Source of the DNA: Acidisphaera sp.
GTDB taxonomy: Bacteria; Pseudomonadota; Alphaproteobacteria; Acetobacterales; Acetobacteraceae
Length of the DNA stretch: 51,330 nt
Assembly (NCBI GenBank): GCA_019240635.1
Contig: JAFAYA010000048.1
Coordinates: 1-51,330, forward strand
Direction: 5' to 3'
This document shows positions 1 through 10,798 of this stretch, in pieces. Under the pieces are notes generated by a model, which ran no database searches, was not told the DNA's origin, and saw only the letters and a program-made list of their open reading frames with translations. Each line of letters begins with the position of its first letter. Within the stretch, counting starts at the first letter, position 1. A program made the translations under genes and the position numbers.

Positions 1-379
1 AGGAAAAGCGGCTGCTGCCGTCGGGCATCAGGCCCCTGGCCTGCGTCACCCGGATCGCCTGGCACAGATTGGTCTTGCGGCTCAGGCAGTAGTCGCACTG
101 CCGGCATTCCGGCGTGTAGAGGGGGATGACGTGGTCGCCCTTCTTCAGCGACGTCACGCCGGCCCCGGCATCGACCACCACCCCGGCACCTTCGTGGCCG
201 AGCACGGCGGGAAAGATGCCCTCAGGATCGGCGCCGGAGAGGGTGAATTCGTCGGTGTGGCAGATGCCGGTGGCCTTGATCTCGACCAGCACTTCGCCGG
301 CGCGCGGGCCCTCGATGTCGATGGTTTCGATGGTCAGCGGCTTGCCGGCCTCGCGGGCCACGGCGGCGCGGGTCTTCAT
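1..379 (-). CDS. frmA: Class III alcohol dehydrogenase / S-(hydroxymethyl)glutathione dehydrogenase, N-terminal part
   Basis: Only the first 126 codons are in the window; the gene runs off the left edge. The protein begins [18 protein letters not shown]. It carries the catalytic-zinc Cys in [14 protein letters not shown], the GHEGAG motif, and the four structural-zinc cysteines in [18 protein letters not shown] (C-x2-C-x2-C-x7-C), the layout of zinc-dependent medium-chain alcohol dehydrogenases. The [14 protein letters not shown] stretch is typical of the class III branch, which oxidises S-hydroxymethylglutathione (formaldehyde plus glutathione) with NAD in the cytoplasm. The ATG at 379 is the only start that gives the family N-terminus. 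It ends 29 bases from the mutY stop, on the same strand. The substrate assignment is from family resemblance; the cofactor domain lies outside the window. Confidence 0.88.
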   Translation of the reverse strand, partial: MKTRAAVAREAGKPLTIETIDIEGPRAGEVLVEIKATGICHTDEFTLSGADPEGIFPAVLGHEGAGVVVDAGAGVTSLKKGDHVIPLYTPECRQCDYCLSRKTNLCQAIRVTQARGLMPDGSSRFS

Positions 380-408
380 GGCATTTTCCCTCCCCTCGAC
401 ACGGGCGA

Positions 409-1479
409 TCATTGCGCAGGCGTGTGCGGAAGGCCAGAGCGGCGTGGCTGCCCGACCATGCGGACGCATTTGCGCATGACCGAAGGCAGCGCTTCCTCGT
501 CCAACGCGGTCGTCGGGCGCAGAAAGCCGTCAGCGGTGATCTGGGGGACCGCGGCGACGAAAAGGTCGATCGCCAGCTCGAAATGCGTGAAGCCGTGGCG
601 CACTTCGCCGGCGGCGCGCCAGGCGGCCGGCATCGGCGCGTGCGCCAGCGCCTCGGCGCGCGTCCAGCGCCGCTCGCGCCAGGGCGTGCCGGGCAATTCC
701 GTCATGCCGCCGAGCAGGCCGCGCGGTGGACGGCGGCGCAGCAGCACCGCTCCGGCGCCGTCGGTCAGCCAGAAATGCGCGCCGTAGCGCCGCGGCCGGG
801 GCTTTTTCGCCGCCTTGCACGGCAGCGTCTGGGCGATCCCGAGGCGCTGGCCGGCGCAGGCGCCGAGCCACGGACACAGGCCGCAGGCGGGGGCCGCGGG
901 GGTGCAGAGCGTCGCGCCGAGATCGAACAGCGCCTGCGCGGTGTCGGACGGGCGCGCGCGAGCGTCGGGATCGCGCGCCAGCCGTCCGGCCGCCGCGGCG
1001 ATCATCGGCTTGCCGGCGGGAAGCGGCGTGGTGATGGCGTGGGCGCGGGCGAGGACCCGCTCGACATTGCCGTCGACCGGCACCACCGGCGCGCCGAAGG
1101 CGATCGCGGCGATCGCCGCGGCGGTGTAGGCGCCGATCCCCGGCAGCGCCCGCAGAGCCTCGGTGTCCTCAGGAAACCCGCCGCCCTGCGCCACCGCGCC
1201 GGCGCAGGCGTGCAGGTTGCGGGCGCGCGCGTAGTAGCCGAGCCCGGCCCAGGCCGCGAGCACGGCCTCCAGCGGTGCGGCCGCCAATGTCGGGAGATCG
1301 GGGAAGCGCGCCAGGAAGCGTTCGTAGTAGGGTCGCACCGCCGCTGCGGTGGTCTGCTGCAGCATGATCTCGCTCAGCCAGACGCGGTACGGGTCCGGCG
1401 CCTCGCCGGGCAGCGCGCGCCAGGGCAGAGCGCGGCGGTGGCGGTCGTACCAGGCGAGCAGGGCGGCGACGGGGAGCAT
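409..1479 (-). CDS. mutY: A/G-specific adenine DNA glycosylase MutY
   Basis: Removes adenine mispaired with 8-oxoguanine or guanine in base-excision repair. Counting from the ATG at 1479 (356 aa), the HhH-GPD domain shows Glu37 in SEIMLQQTT, the helix-hairpin-helix [12 protein letters not shown] at about 111-122, and catalytic Asp136 in [10 protein letters not shown]. The 4Fe-4S cysteines are C192, C199, C202 and C208 (C-x6-C-x2-C-x5-C). A C-terminal NUDIX-like 8-oxoG recognition domain follows, with [14 protein letters not shown] near 265. Length is normal for the family. The frame is open a little upstream to a TTG at 1521, but those residues do not resemble MutY. The ATG shares a CATG palindrome with a possible start of the divergent DciA-like gene. 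Confidence 0.95.
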   Translation of the reverse strand: MLPVAALLAWYDRHRRALPWRALPGEAPDPYRVWLSEIMLQQTTAAAVRPYYERFLARFPDLPTLAAAPLEAVLAAWAGLGYYARARNLHACAGAVAQGGGFPEDTEALRALPGIGAYTAAAIAAIAFGAPVVPVDGNVERVLARAHAITTPLPAGKPMIAAAAGRLARDPDARARPSDTAQALFDLGATLCTPAAPACGLCPWLGACAGQRLGIAQTLPCKAAKKPRPRRYGAHFWLTDGAGAVLLRRRPPRGLLGGMTELPGTPWRERRWTRAEALAHAPMPAAWRAAGEVRHGFTHFELAIDLFVAAVPQITADGFLRPTTALDEEALPSVMRKCVRMVGQPRRSGLPHTPAQ

Positions 1480-1495
1480 GGCGGACGGCGCGGAT

Positions 1496-1972
1496 ATGAA
1501 AGACCCCGGCAAGCCCGGCAAGCCCGAGGAGGCCGCGCGCCATATCTATGGCCCGCGTCCGCTCGGCGCGGTGATGCCGGCCGTGCTGCGGCCGAGCTTC
1601 CGCCGGCGCGCGCCGGCGACCGCGCAGGTGATCGCCGACTGGGAGACGATCGTCGGCCCGGCGCTCGCCGCGGTGACGGTGCCGCGCCGGCTCTCCGCCG
1701 GCACGTTGACCGTCGCCTGCGCCGGGCCGGTGGCGCTCGAGCTCCAGCATCTGGCGGACGCGCTGCTCGGGCGGATCAACACCCATCTCGGCCGGGACGT
1801 GGTGCAGCGCCTGCGCTTCGTGCAGGACTCGGCGCACCGCTTGATCCCGCCCGTTCCGGCCCCGCCCCCCCGCGCGGTCGCCGCGGCTGAGGCGGCGGTG
1901 GCCGGGCTGCCGCCGGGCGAGCTGCGCGAGGCGCTCGCTGCCCTCGGGCGGGCCGTATTGACGCGCCGCTAG
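1496..1972 (+). CDS. DUF721/DciA-like protein (putative replicative helicase loader)
   Basis: 158 aa from the ATG at 1496, which has GGCGGACGG a few bases upstream; an in-frame ATG at 1478 would add six residues. The core (roughly residues 20-105: LGAVMPAVLRPSFRRR, then ATAQVIADWETIVGP, then GTLTVACAGPVALELQHL) matches the DUF721 pattern of an N-terminal helix, a W-x-x-I/V-V-G motif and a KH-like beta strand segment. DUF721 proteins include DciA, which loads the DnaB helicase in bacteria lacking DnaC. The C-terminal 40 residues are Ala/Pro-rich. Position between mutY (divergent) and the dsbA-like gene fits a known alphaproteobacterial neighbourhood. The helicase-loader role is inferred from the family. 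Confidence 0.78.
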   Translation: MKDPGKPGKPEEAARHIYGPRPLGAVMPAVLRPSFRRRAPATAQVIADWETIVGPALAAVTVPRRLSAGTLTVACAGPVALELQHLADALLGRINTHLGRDVVQRLRFVQDSAHRLIPPVPAPPPRAVAAAEAAVAGLPPGELREALAALGRAVLTRR

Positions 1973-2052
1973 GGCTCGGCGCCACTAGCTTGAGGAGATG
2001 CTCGACAGGCGCACGGACGCCCCTGTAGGCTCCACCACATATAGAGGTCGAG

Positions 2053-2664
2053 ATGCCGATCCGTCGCCAATTCCTACTAGGTGTTGTTGGCGCCCTGGCG
2101 TTCCCCGGGCTAGTCCGCGCGCAGGCGGCGACCGATTCGCGGCTCGGCGAGCGCGCCTTCGGCCATCCCGACGCGAAGGCCACGGTCACCGAATTCTTCT
2201 CGCTGACCTGTACGCATTGCGCGGCCTTCCAGCGCGAGGTGATGCCGAAGATCACCGCCGAGCTGATCGACACCGGCAGGCTGCGCTTCCTGTATCGCGA
2301 CTTCCCGCTCGACCAGGTCGCGCTGACCGCGGCGATGGTGGCGCGCGCACTGCCGCCGGAGCGCTACGAGGCATTCATCTCCGCGCTGTTCGCCAGCCAG
2401 GACCGCTGGGCGTTTGCCCCGGAGGGCGGCAACTCCACCGAGGCGCTGGCCAAGATGGCCGCACTCGCCGGCATGCCCCGCCCGGTCTTCGATGCGACGA
2501 TCGCCGACGACAAGCTCAAGCAGGCGATCCTCGCCGGCCAGCAGCAGGCCGAGACGCAGTACCACATCGACTCGACGCCTAGCTTTCTCTGCAACGGCAA
2601 GACCCGCTCGGGCGAGATGGGCTACGGCGAATTCGTGCAGTTCATCTCCGGGGCGGCGGGATAG
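2053..2664 (+). CDS. DsbA-family thiol:disulfide oxidoreductase, exported
   Basis: 203 aa. The N-terminus MPIRRQFLLGVVGALAFPG followed by an Ala-x-Ala-type site near residue 25 is a signal peptide; RRQFL makes Tat export possible. The mature part is a DsbA/DSBA-like thioredoxin fold with the redox motif C53-T-H-C56 in FFSLTCTHCAAF, the helical insertion (residues about 85-170) and a cis-Pro region in IDSTPSFLCNGK near 175. Such proteins oxidise or isomerise disulfides in the periplasm; this clade (single CTHC domain, about 200 aa) resembles alphaproteobacterial DsbA/DsbD-like proteins next to smc. It ends six bases before smc and is probably cotranscribed. Substrates cannot be told from sequence. 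Confidence 0.85.
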   Translation: MPIRRQFLLGVVGALAFPGLVRAQAATDSRLGERAFGHPDAKATVTEFFSLTCTHCAAFQREVMPKITAELIDTGRLRFLYRDFPLDQVALTAAMVARALPPERYEAFISALFASQDRWAFAPEGGNSTEALAKMAALAGMPRPVFDATIADDKLKQAILAGQQQAETQYHIDSTPSFLCNGKTRSGEMGYGEFVQFISGAAG

Positions 2665-2670
2665 CCGGGC

Positions 2671-5600
2671 GTGCCCGTCAGCTTCGCCCGGCTGCGCATC
2701 GCGGGCTTCAAGAGCTTTGCCGAGCCGGCGCTCGTGGAGCTGCGCCCGGGGCTGACCGGCATCGTCGGCCCGAACGGCTGCGGCAAGTCCAACGTGGTCG
2801 AGGCGCTGCGCTGGGCGATGGCCGAGAGCTCCGCCCGCAGCATGCGCGGCGGCGAGATGGAGGACGTGATCTTCGCCGGCACGGCGAGCCGTCCGTCGCG
2901 CAACCTCGCCGAGGTGACGCTCACGCTCGAAGACACCGAGGGACGCGCGCCGCCGCCGCTCCAGCAGGCGCCGGAGCTGCAGATCAGCCGGCGGATCGAG
3001 CGCGGGATCGGCAGCGTGTTCCGCGTGAACGGGCGGGAGATGCGGGCGCGCGACGTGCAGACGCTGTTCGCCGACCTCGGCAGCGGCGCGCGCGGCTCGG
3101 CGATGGTGAGCCAGGGGCGGGTGGGCGCGCTGATCACGGCACGGCCGGACGACCGGCGCGGCATTCTCGAGGAGGCGGCGGGCATCACCGGCCTGCACGT
3201 TCGGCGGCACGAGGCGGAGCTGAAGCTGCGCGCGGCGGAGGCCAACCTGGCGCGCGCCGAGGATTTGCGCGGCCAGCTCGAGGTGCAGCTGCAGGGACTG
3301 AAGCGCCAGGCGCGGCAGGCCAGCCGCTACCGCAACCTCTCCGGCGCGATCCGCGCGGCGGAGGCCGAGCTGCTGGCGATCGAACGGGCGCGCATCGAGG
3401 GCGAGCGCCGCGCCGCGGCGGCGGCGCTGCACGCGGCGGGCCAGGCAGTCGCGCTCGCGACCGAGGCGGCGGCGGCGGCGCAGGCCCGCTCGACCGAGGC
3501 GGCGGCCGCGCTGCCGCCGCTGCGCCTGCTCGAGGCGGCCGCCCGGACCGCGCTGGAGCGGCGCCGGCTCGAGGGCGAGCAGATCGCCGCCGATGAAGCG
3601 CGGACCCGCGTTGCGCTGCGCGCGGCGGCGCAGCTTCTGACGCAGATCGAGGCCGACCTCGCCCATGCCGGTCAGCTGCGCGCCGACGCCGAGGCGGCGG
3701 TGGCGCGGCTGCTCGACGAGGACCAGCGCCTCGCCGGGGAGGGGGCGGACCACCCGGCGCGCGCCGCGGCGGCGGCCCAGGCGATCGCCGGGACTGCGGT
3801 GGCTGTAGCCGGCGCTGAGGCGGAGGCCGAGCGCGCGACCGAGCAGGCCGCCGAGCACGCGGCGCGCGGGCAGGCGCTCGCGCAGGCGCTCGCGCAGGCG
3901 GAGACGCGCGTCCGGCGGCTGCACGAGCAGCTCGACCGGCTCGGCCAGGAGCACGCACGCATCGTCCCGGTGGCACCCGAGGCGCTGGCCAAAGCCGGGC
4001 AGGACCAGGCGGAAGCCGAGGCCGCGACGGCGAGCACCCGCGCCGCACTCGCCGGCGCCGAGCATGCGCGCGCCGAGGCGCAGGCGCGGCACGCCGAGGC
4101 GCGCGATCGCGCCGCCGCGGCCGAGGCAAGCCGCGCCGGCTTGGCCGCCGAGGCGCAGGCGCTCGCGGATGTGCTGGCCACGCGCCTGGCCGAGCGCTGG
4201 ACGCCGATCATCGACCGGCTCGTCGTGCCGGCCGGGCTCGAGGCGGCGCTCGGCGCGGTGCTGGGCGAGGAGCTGGAATCCGCAGGCGACGCCGAGGCGC
4301 CGCGCTACTGGCGCGACCTGGGCCCGCTCGCCGCCGCCCAGGCGCTTCCGGCGGGCGCCACGCCGCTGACCGCGCTCGTGCAAGCCCCGGCGGCGCTGCA
4401 GCGTGCACTCGCCGTCGTCGGCCTGGTGGACGACGCCTCGGCCGAGGCGGCGCAGCCATCGCTCGGCCCCGGCCAAGCCTTGGTGACGCGCGAGGGCGGC
4501 GTGCGGCGCTGGGATGGCTACAGCGTGCGCCCGGGCACGCCGAGTGCGGCGACGGTCCGGCTGCAGCAGCGCAATCGCCTCGCGGCGCTGCGCAACGGCC
4601 TCGCGCAGGCCGAGCGGGCGGCGGAAGCGGCGGCCAGCGGCCGGAGTGCCGCGCAGGCGGAGGAGCGCTCGCTGCTCGCCGCCGAGCAGCAGGCGCGGGC
4701 GCAGCGCGGCGCGGCCGAGCAGCGGCTGGAGGCGGCGCGGAGCGCGCTGACGCAGCTCCGCGCCAGGGCCGACGCGGCGGCCGGACGGCTGGCGGGGCTG
4801 GACGAGCAGCTCTCCCGGCTCGCCGGCGAGCACGAGGAGGCCGGAGCGGCGCTGGCCGAGATACGCGCCGCGCGGGCGGCGCTGCCCGACCCGGCCACGA
4901 CCCGAACCGCGCTGGACGCCGCTCGCACCCGTCTCGCCGAGGCGCGCCGGAGCGACGACGACGCGCGGCGCGCGGGTGAGAGCGTTGCCCGGGCAGCCGA
5001 CGCCCGCGCCGCCCGGCGGGCCGCCATCGCCGCCGAGCGCGCCGACTGGGCGCAGCGCGCCGCCGGGGCCGAGCTGCGGACGGCCGAGCTGCGGACCCGG
5101 CGCGAAGCGGCCTTGGTCGAGCATGCAGCGCTGGAAGGCGCGCCGGAGCGACTGGCGCGGCAGCGCGCCGAGGCGCTGGAGGCGCTGGAAGGCGCCGAGG
5201 CGGCGCACCGCGCGGCCAGCGACCGGCTCGCCGAGGCGGAGGGTGCGGCTTCGGCAGCCGATCGCGCGGCGCGCGCCGCCGAAGCCGCACTCGCCGCGTC
5301 GCGCGAGGCGGCGGTGCGGGCGGAGGGTGCGGCGGCGCAGTGCGTGCAGGCCGCTGCGGCGATGGCCGAGCGCATCCGCGAGCGGCTCGGCGCCGCCCCC
5401 GCCCTGCCCGATCCGCCGGCCGAGCCCTCGCCCGACGGCGAGGAGAAGGCGCGCCGCCGCCTCGAACGGCTGCTGCGCGAGCGCGAGGAAATGGGCGCGG
5501 TGAACCTGCGCGCCGAGGTCGAGGCTCAGGAGATCGAGGCGCGCATCGCCGCGATCACCGCCGAGCGCGAGGAGCTGGCGACCGCGATCGCCAAGCTGCG

Positions 5601-6132
5601 CGGCTCGATCGGCCACCTGAACCGCGAGGGGCGCGAGCGGCTGACCGCCGTGTTCGAGCAGGTGGACCGAAATTTTCAGGCGCTGTTCGCCCGCATGTTC
5701 GGCGGCGGGCGCGCACACCTGACGCTGGTCGGCTCGGACGATCCGCTGCTGGCGGGGCTCGAGATCTACGCCCAGCCGCCCGGCAAGAAGCTGGCGGCGC
5801 TGTCGCTGCTGTCCGGCGGCGAGCAGGCGCTGGCCGCGCTGTCACTGATCTTCGCGGTGTTCCGCTGCACGCCGGCGCCGGTGTGCGTGCTCGACGAGGT
5901 GGACGCGCCGCTGGACGACGCGAATGTCGAGCGGTTCTGCACCCTGCTCGACGACATGGTGCGCGAGACCGGCACGCGCTTCCTGGTGGTGACGCACCAC
6001 CACCTGACGATGGCGCGGATGGACCGGCTGTATGGCGTGACCATGCAGGAGCGTGGCGTCTCGCGGCTGCTCTCGGTCGATCTGCAGGCGGCAGCCGCGA
6101 TGGCTAGCGAGCCGCGGATGGCGGCCGAGTAG
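2671..6132 (+). CDS. smc: Chromosome segregation ATPase SMC
   Basis: 1153 aa with a GTG start at 2671. The N-terminal ATPase half shows Walker A GPNGCGKSN at 33-41 (FKSFAEP precedes it), followed by two long Ala/Arg/Glu-rich coiled coils separated by a hinge at about 490-640. The C-terminal half has the ABC signature LSGGEQALAA (SGGE at 1048-1051) and Walker B VCVLDEVDAP (D1075, E1076). It forms the Smc-ScpAB condensin that compacts and separates sister chromosomes. Length is normal. The coiled-coil arms are so GC-rich that long antisense frames stay open across the gene; they have no protein-like sequence. A large inverted repeat follows the stop. Confidence 0.97.
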   Translation: MPVSFARLRIAGFKSFAEPALVELRPGLTGIVGPNGCGKSNVVEALRWAMAESSARSMRGGEMEDVIFAGTASRPSRNLAEVTLTLEDTEGRAPPPLQQAPELQISRRIERGIGSVFRVNGREMRARDVQTLFADLGSGARGSAMVSQGRVGALITARPDDRRGILEEAAGITGLHVRRHEAELKLRAAEANLARAEDLRGQLEVQLQGLKRQARQASRYRNLSGAIRAAEAELLAIERARIEGERRAAAAALHAAGQAVALATEAAAAAQARSTEAAAALPPLRLLEAAARTALERRRLEGEQIAADEARTRVALRAAAQLLTQIEADLAHAGQLRADAEAAVARLLDEDQRLAGEGADHPARAAAAAQAIAGTAVAVAGAEAEAERATEQAAEHAARGQALAQALAQAETRVRRLHEQLDRLGQEHARIVPVAPEALAKAGQDQAEAEAATASTRAALAGAEHARAEAQARHAEARDRAAAAEASRAGLAAEAQALADVLATRLAERWTPIIDRLVVPAGLEAALGAVLGEELESAGDAEAPRYWRDLGPLAAAQALPAGATPLTALVQAPAALQRALAVVGLVDDASAEAAQPSLGPGQALVTREGGVRRWDGYSVRPGTPSAATVRLQQRNRLAALRNGLAQAERAAEAAASGRSAAQAEERSLLAAEQQARAQRGAAEQRLEAARSALTQLRARADAAAGRLAGLDEQLSRLAGEHEEAGAALAEIRAARAALPDPATTRTALDAARTRLAEARRSDDDARRAGESVARAADARAARRAAIAAERADWAQRAAGAELRTAELRTRREAALVEHAALEGAPERLARQRAEALEALEGAEAAHRAASDRLAEAEGAASAADRAARAAEAALAASREAAVRAEGAAAQCVQAAAAMAERIRERLGAAPALPDPPAEPSPDGEEKARRRLERLLREREEMGAVNLRAEVEAQEIEARIAAITAEREELATAIAKLRGSIGHLNREGRERLTAVFEQVDRNFQALFARMFGGGRAHLTLVGSDDPLLAGLEIYAQPPGKKLAALSLLSGGEQALAALSLIFAVFRCTPAPVCVLDEVDAPLDDANVERFCTLLDDMVRETGTRFLVVTHHHLTMARMDRLYGVTMQERGVSRLLSVDLQAAAAMASEPRMAAE

Positions 6133-6194
6133 CGGGCCGCCGCACACCGGCGCCGCGCACATCTTCGCGCGCGGCGGTTGACCGCGGCGGCCCG
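6133..6194 (+). terminator. Compound inverted repeat after smc, likely terminator or processing hairpin
   Basis: An 11-bp perfect inverted repeat (6133-6143, CGGGCCGCCGC, with 6184-6194) encloses a second 8-bp one (CGCCGCGC at 6151-6158 with GCGCGGCG at 6169-6176, 10-nt loop). It starts at the base after the smc stop and ends 18 bases before the ABC transporter ATG. There is no T-run, so a Rho-independent terminator in the strict sense is uncertain; a stability or attenuation hairpin is equally possible. Confidence 0.45.
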
Positions 6195-6212
6195 GCAGTC
6201 CAGGGCTGGCCG

Positions 6213-8159
<1,947 letters not shown>

Positions 8160-8203
8160 CAAACCCTTGCTTTCCGGCAAGGCGACTTGCTGAGGAACGG
8201 ACC

Positions 8204-8503
8204 ATGAGTGACCCGCCGGGCGGCAAAGACGTTTCTTTCGAGGAGCGTTTGCGCGCCGCCCGCAGCAGGCAGGGGCTCGAGGGCACGCAGCCGGCGAAGG
8301 GGCGCTCCGATCCCTTTGCCGGTTCGCCTTGGGCGATCGGCCTGCGAGTGGGCGTGGAGCTGGTCGCCGCGCTGATGGTGGGGGTCGCCATCGGCTGGCT
8401 GCTGGACCGCTGGCTCGGCACGCGGCCCGTCTTCCTCGGCATCTTCGTTCTGTTGGGCGGCGCCGCCGGCATCCGCAACGTCTGGCGCCTGTTCGCGCCG
8501 TAG
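8204..8503 (+). CDS. atpI: ATP synthase protein I (AtpI/AtpZ family)
   Basis: 99 aa. A charged, Arg/Ser-rich N-terminal 45 residues precede two membrane helices: VGVELVAALMVGVAIGWLLD (about 50-69) and RPVFLGIFVLLGGAAGIRNV (about 74-93). GWLLDRWLGT between the helices and the final AGIRNVWRL are the usual AtpI signatures. AtpI-type proteins assist assembly of the c-ring or import Mg2+ for the F1F0 ATP synthase. It is first in the F0 operon, as is usual in alphaproteobacteria. ATG with GAGGAAC upstream. Confidence 0.88.
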   Translation: MSDPPGGKDVSFEERLRAARSRQGLEGTQPAKGRSDPFAGSPWAIGLRVGVELVAALMVGVAIGWLLDRWLGTRPVFLGIFVLLGGAAGIRNVWRLFAP

Positions 8504-8564
8504 CGGTAGACCCGGCGGACAGGAATGCTCGCGCGTCCGCGGGACGCGCTCGGGGGACGGGGAT

Positions 8565-9320
8565 TTGGCGGCACCACCGACCATCGACGCACTGAGCCAG
8601 TTCCGGCTCGCGACGAGCCTGGGGCCGATCGGCGCGTCGGTGAACTTCACCAACTCGAACCTGATCATGGTCGCGACCGCCGCGGCCATCCTCGCCCTGC
8701 TGCATTTCGGCATGCGGCCGCGGGCGATGATCCCGGGACGCCTGCAGGCGCTGGCGGAGCTCTGCTATAGCTTCATCGCCGACATGTGCCTCGACACGAT
8801 CGGGCCGGAAGGGCGACGCTACTTCCCGTTCGTCTTCACGCTGTTCTTCTTCATCCTGTTCGGCAACCTGCTCGGCCTGTTCCCGTACTTCTTCGCCTTC
8901 ACGAGTCATATCGCCGTCACCGCGGCGCTGGCGCTGCTGGTGTTCGTGCTGTCGATCTTCGTCGCCGTGACGCATCACGGGATGCGCTTCTTCACCTACT
9001 TCTTCCCGCAGGGCGCGCCGGTGGCGCTGGCGCCGGTGCTGGTGCCGATCGAGATTCTTTCGTTCCTCTCGCGGCCGGTGTCGCTGTCGATCCGGCTTTT
9101 CGCCAACATCGTCGCCGGCCACGTGATGTGGGAGGTGTTCGCCGGCTTCATGCTGATCCTGACGGCCGCACTCGGCATCGCCGGCGGCGCCGCCTCGATC
9201 CTGCCGCTGGCGATCAACGTGGCGCTGGTCGGCTTCGAGCTGCTGGTCGCCTTCCTGCAGGCCTATGTGTTCGCCATCCTGACCTGCCTCTATCTGCACG
9301 ACGCGGTGCATCTGCACTGA
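8565..9320 (+). CDS. atpB: ATP synthase F0 subunit a
   Basis: 251 aa with a TTG start at 8565, behind GGGGGACGGGG. Subunit a forms the two half-channels that carry protons to and from the c-ring. Five or six membrane helices are visible, for example [20 protein letters not shown] and [15 protein letters not shown]. The essential arginine is R177 in [12 protein letters not shown], and the last helix has the expected [20 protein letters not shown] motif. No ATG or GTG gives a better N-terminus, since [13 protein letters not shown] is the usual start of alphaproteobacterial subunit a. It is followed 52 bases later by atpE. Confidence 0.96.
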   Translation: MAAPPTIDALSQFRLATSLGPIGASVNFTNSNLIMVATAAAILALLHFGMRPRAMIPGRLQALAELCYSFIADMCLDTIGPEGRRYFPFVFTLFFFILFGNLLGLFPYFFAFTSHIAVTAALALLVFVLSIFVAVTHHGMRFFTYFFPQGAPVALAPVLVPIEILSFLSRPVSLSIRLFANIVAGHVMWEVFAGFMLILTAALGIAGGAASILPLAINVALVGFELLVAFLQAYVFAILTCLYLHDAVHLH

Positions 9321-9372
9321 GCCGAGGCCGCATCTCCGTTCAACCCCGCTCAACGCAAAGGGAACTCTTCTG

Positions 9373-9597
9373 ATGGATCCTGTCATCGGCAAGGATATCG
9401 GCGCCGGCCTGGCGGCGATCGGCGTGGCCGGCGCCGGCGTCGGCATCGGGCACATCTTCGCAGCGCTGGTGAGCAGCGTCGCCCGCAATCCCTCGGCGCG
9501 GCCGCAGGTATTCGGCCTGGGCATCCTGGGCTTCGCGCTGACCGAGGCGGTGGCGCTCTACGCCCTGCTGATCTCGTTCCTGATCCTGTTCAGCTAG
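9373..9597 (+). CDS. atpE: ATP synthase F0 subunit c
   Basis: 74 aa hairpin of two membrane helices that forms the rotating c-ring. Helix 1 has the glycine-rich packing motif [10 protein letters not shown] (17-26); the loop has the conserved ARNPSARPQ (37-45); helix 2 carries the proton-binding Glu58 in [15 protein letters not shown]. The residues are those of a proton- rather than sodium-driven ring: there is no Gln in helix 1 and no T/S next to the Glu that would point to Na+. ATG start with AAAGGGA upstream. Confidence 0.97.
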   Translation: MDPVIGKDIGAGLAAIGVAGAGVGIGHIFAALVSSVARNPSARPQVFGLGILGFALTEAVALYALLISFLILFS

Positions 9598-9627
9598 TCC
9601 GGGAGGAACGTCATAGGGCCCTCGGCC

Positions 9628-10212
9628 ATGCGGCGGCGGCTCGCCGTGGCGATCGTGCTGTGGTCGGCGCTCGCCTGCCCGGCTGCCTGGGCGCAGGCCG
9701 AGCAGGGCGGCATGCCGCAGCTCAATTTCGCCAATCCGCTGACGACCAGCCAGGTCGTGTGGCTGGCGATCATCTTCTTCGCCCTCTATCTGCTGGTGTC
9801 GCGCTGGGCGCTGCCGCAGGTGACCGAGGTGATCGAGGACCGCGCGGCGTCGATCGCGGCGGACCTCGGGACCGCGCGCCAGGCCAAGGAAGCGGCCGAC
9901 GCGGCGGCCGAGGAGGAGAACCGCGCGACGCAGCGCGCGCGGGCCGAGGCACAGGCCGAGATCAGCGGCGCGATCGCCCGCGCCAAAGAGGCCGCCGCCG
10001 CGCAGTCCGAGCAGATGAACGCGCGCCTCCAGGCGCAGCTCGACACCGCCGAGCAGCGCATCGGCGAGGCGCGCACGCGTGCGATGGGCGCGCTGCGCCA
10101 GGTCGCGACGGACACGGCGATGGTCGTCGTCAACCGGCTGACCGGCCAGCCCGCGGACCAGCGCGCGGTCGAGCAGGCGGTCGGCGCGGCGCTCGCGAAC
10201 CGGCCGGGCTGA
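9628..10212 (+). CDS. atpF': ATP synthase F0 subunit b' (second b subunit)
   Basis: 194 aa. This is the b' form of organisms that use a b/b' heterodimer as peripheral stalk. A hydrophobic N-terminus (LAVAIVLWSALACPAAWAQ) looks like a cleavable signal and precedes LNFANPLTTSQVVWLAI, the start of the membrane helix at about 40-60. A long charged coiled coil (about 70-165) follows. The N-terminal LP-x-V-T-E-VIEDRA motif is typical of b'. It sits between atpE and atpF, as in photosynthetic and related alphaproteobacteria. The symbol atpG is also used for this gene. Confidence 0.9.
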   Translation: MRRRLAVAIVLWSALACPAAWAQAEQGGMPQLNFANPLTTSQVVWLAIIFFALYLLVSRWALPQVTEVIEDRAASIAADLGTARQAKEAADAAAEEENRATQRARAEAQAEISGAIARAKEAAAAQSEQMNARLQAQLDTAEQRIGEARTRAMGALRQVATDTAMVVVNRLTGQPADQRAVEQAVGAALANRPG

Positions 10213-10227
10213 GCAGGAGATAGGCGC

Positions 10228-10743
10228 GTGCAAGCCGATGCGTTTTCCGGTGTGCTCTGGGTCAAGTCCGTCTTCTGGGTCACCGTCGCATTCGTCATCT
10301 TCTTCGTGCTGTTCGGCAGGAAGCTGTGGGCGGCGATCACCGCCATGCTGGACAGCCGGGCCGAAACGATCCGCCGCGAGCTGGCCGAGGCGGCGCAGCT
10401 GCGGCGCGAGGCCGAGGCGCTGCTGGCGGAGGCGCGCACCCGGCGCGAGGCGGCGCTCGGCGAGGCGAAGCGCCTGCTGGACTCGGCGCAGGCCGAAGCC
10501 GGGCGGGTCGCCGCGGCGATGGCCGGCGAGGCCGAAGCCGCCGCGCAGCGCCGCGAGCGCATGGCGCTCGACCGCATCGCCGCCGCCGAGAAGGCGGCGG
10601 TGACCGAGGTGCGCGTCGCCGCAGCCGAGGTGGCGGCGGCGGCGGCGCAGCAGGTGATCGCGCAGGGCCTGACGCCTGAGGCCGATGCCGGCCTGATCGA
10701 CCACGCGATCGCCGGGCTGCCCGCCGCGCTGCGCGCGGCGTAG
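10228..10743 (+). CDS. atpF: ATP synthase F0 subunit b
   Basis: 171 aa with a GTG start (AGGAGA eight bases upstream). One N-terminal membrane helix, VFWVTVAFVIFFVLFG (about residues 14-30), then a long alpha-helical coiled coil rich in Ala/Glu/Arg (about 35-150) that reaches F1 delta. It is the last gene of the F0 operon. The F1 genes (atpHAGDC) are not in the window, consistent with the split atp arrangement of many alphaproteobacteria. The 3' neighbour is a convergent tRNA gene. Confidence 0.93.
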   Translation: MQADAFSGVLWVKSVFWVTVAFVIFFVLFGRKLWAAITAMLDSRAETIRRELAEAAQLRREAEALLAEARTRREAALGEAKRLLDSAQAEAGRVAAAMAGEAEAAAQRRERMALDRIAAAEKAAVTEVRVAAAEVAAAAAQQVIAQGLTPEADAGLIDHAIAGLPAALRAA

Positions 10744-10798
10744 GCGCTGCTTCCGCGCGGGCGCGCGCCGCGAGCGCCGCCGGCCAGGACAGTGCCGG

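Noticed and set aside
2110-5718. A 1202-codon open frame antisense to smc.
   Set aside because: It is rich in Arg/Leu/Ala/Gly without family motifs and mirrors the highly GC-biased smc coding frame.
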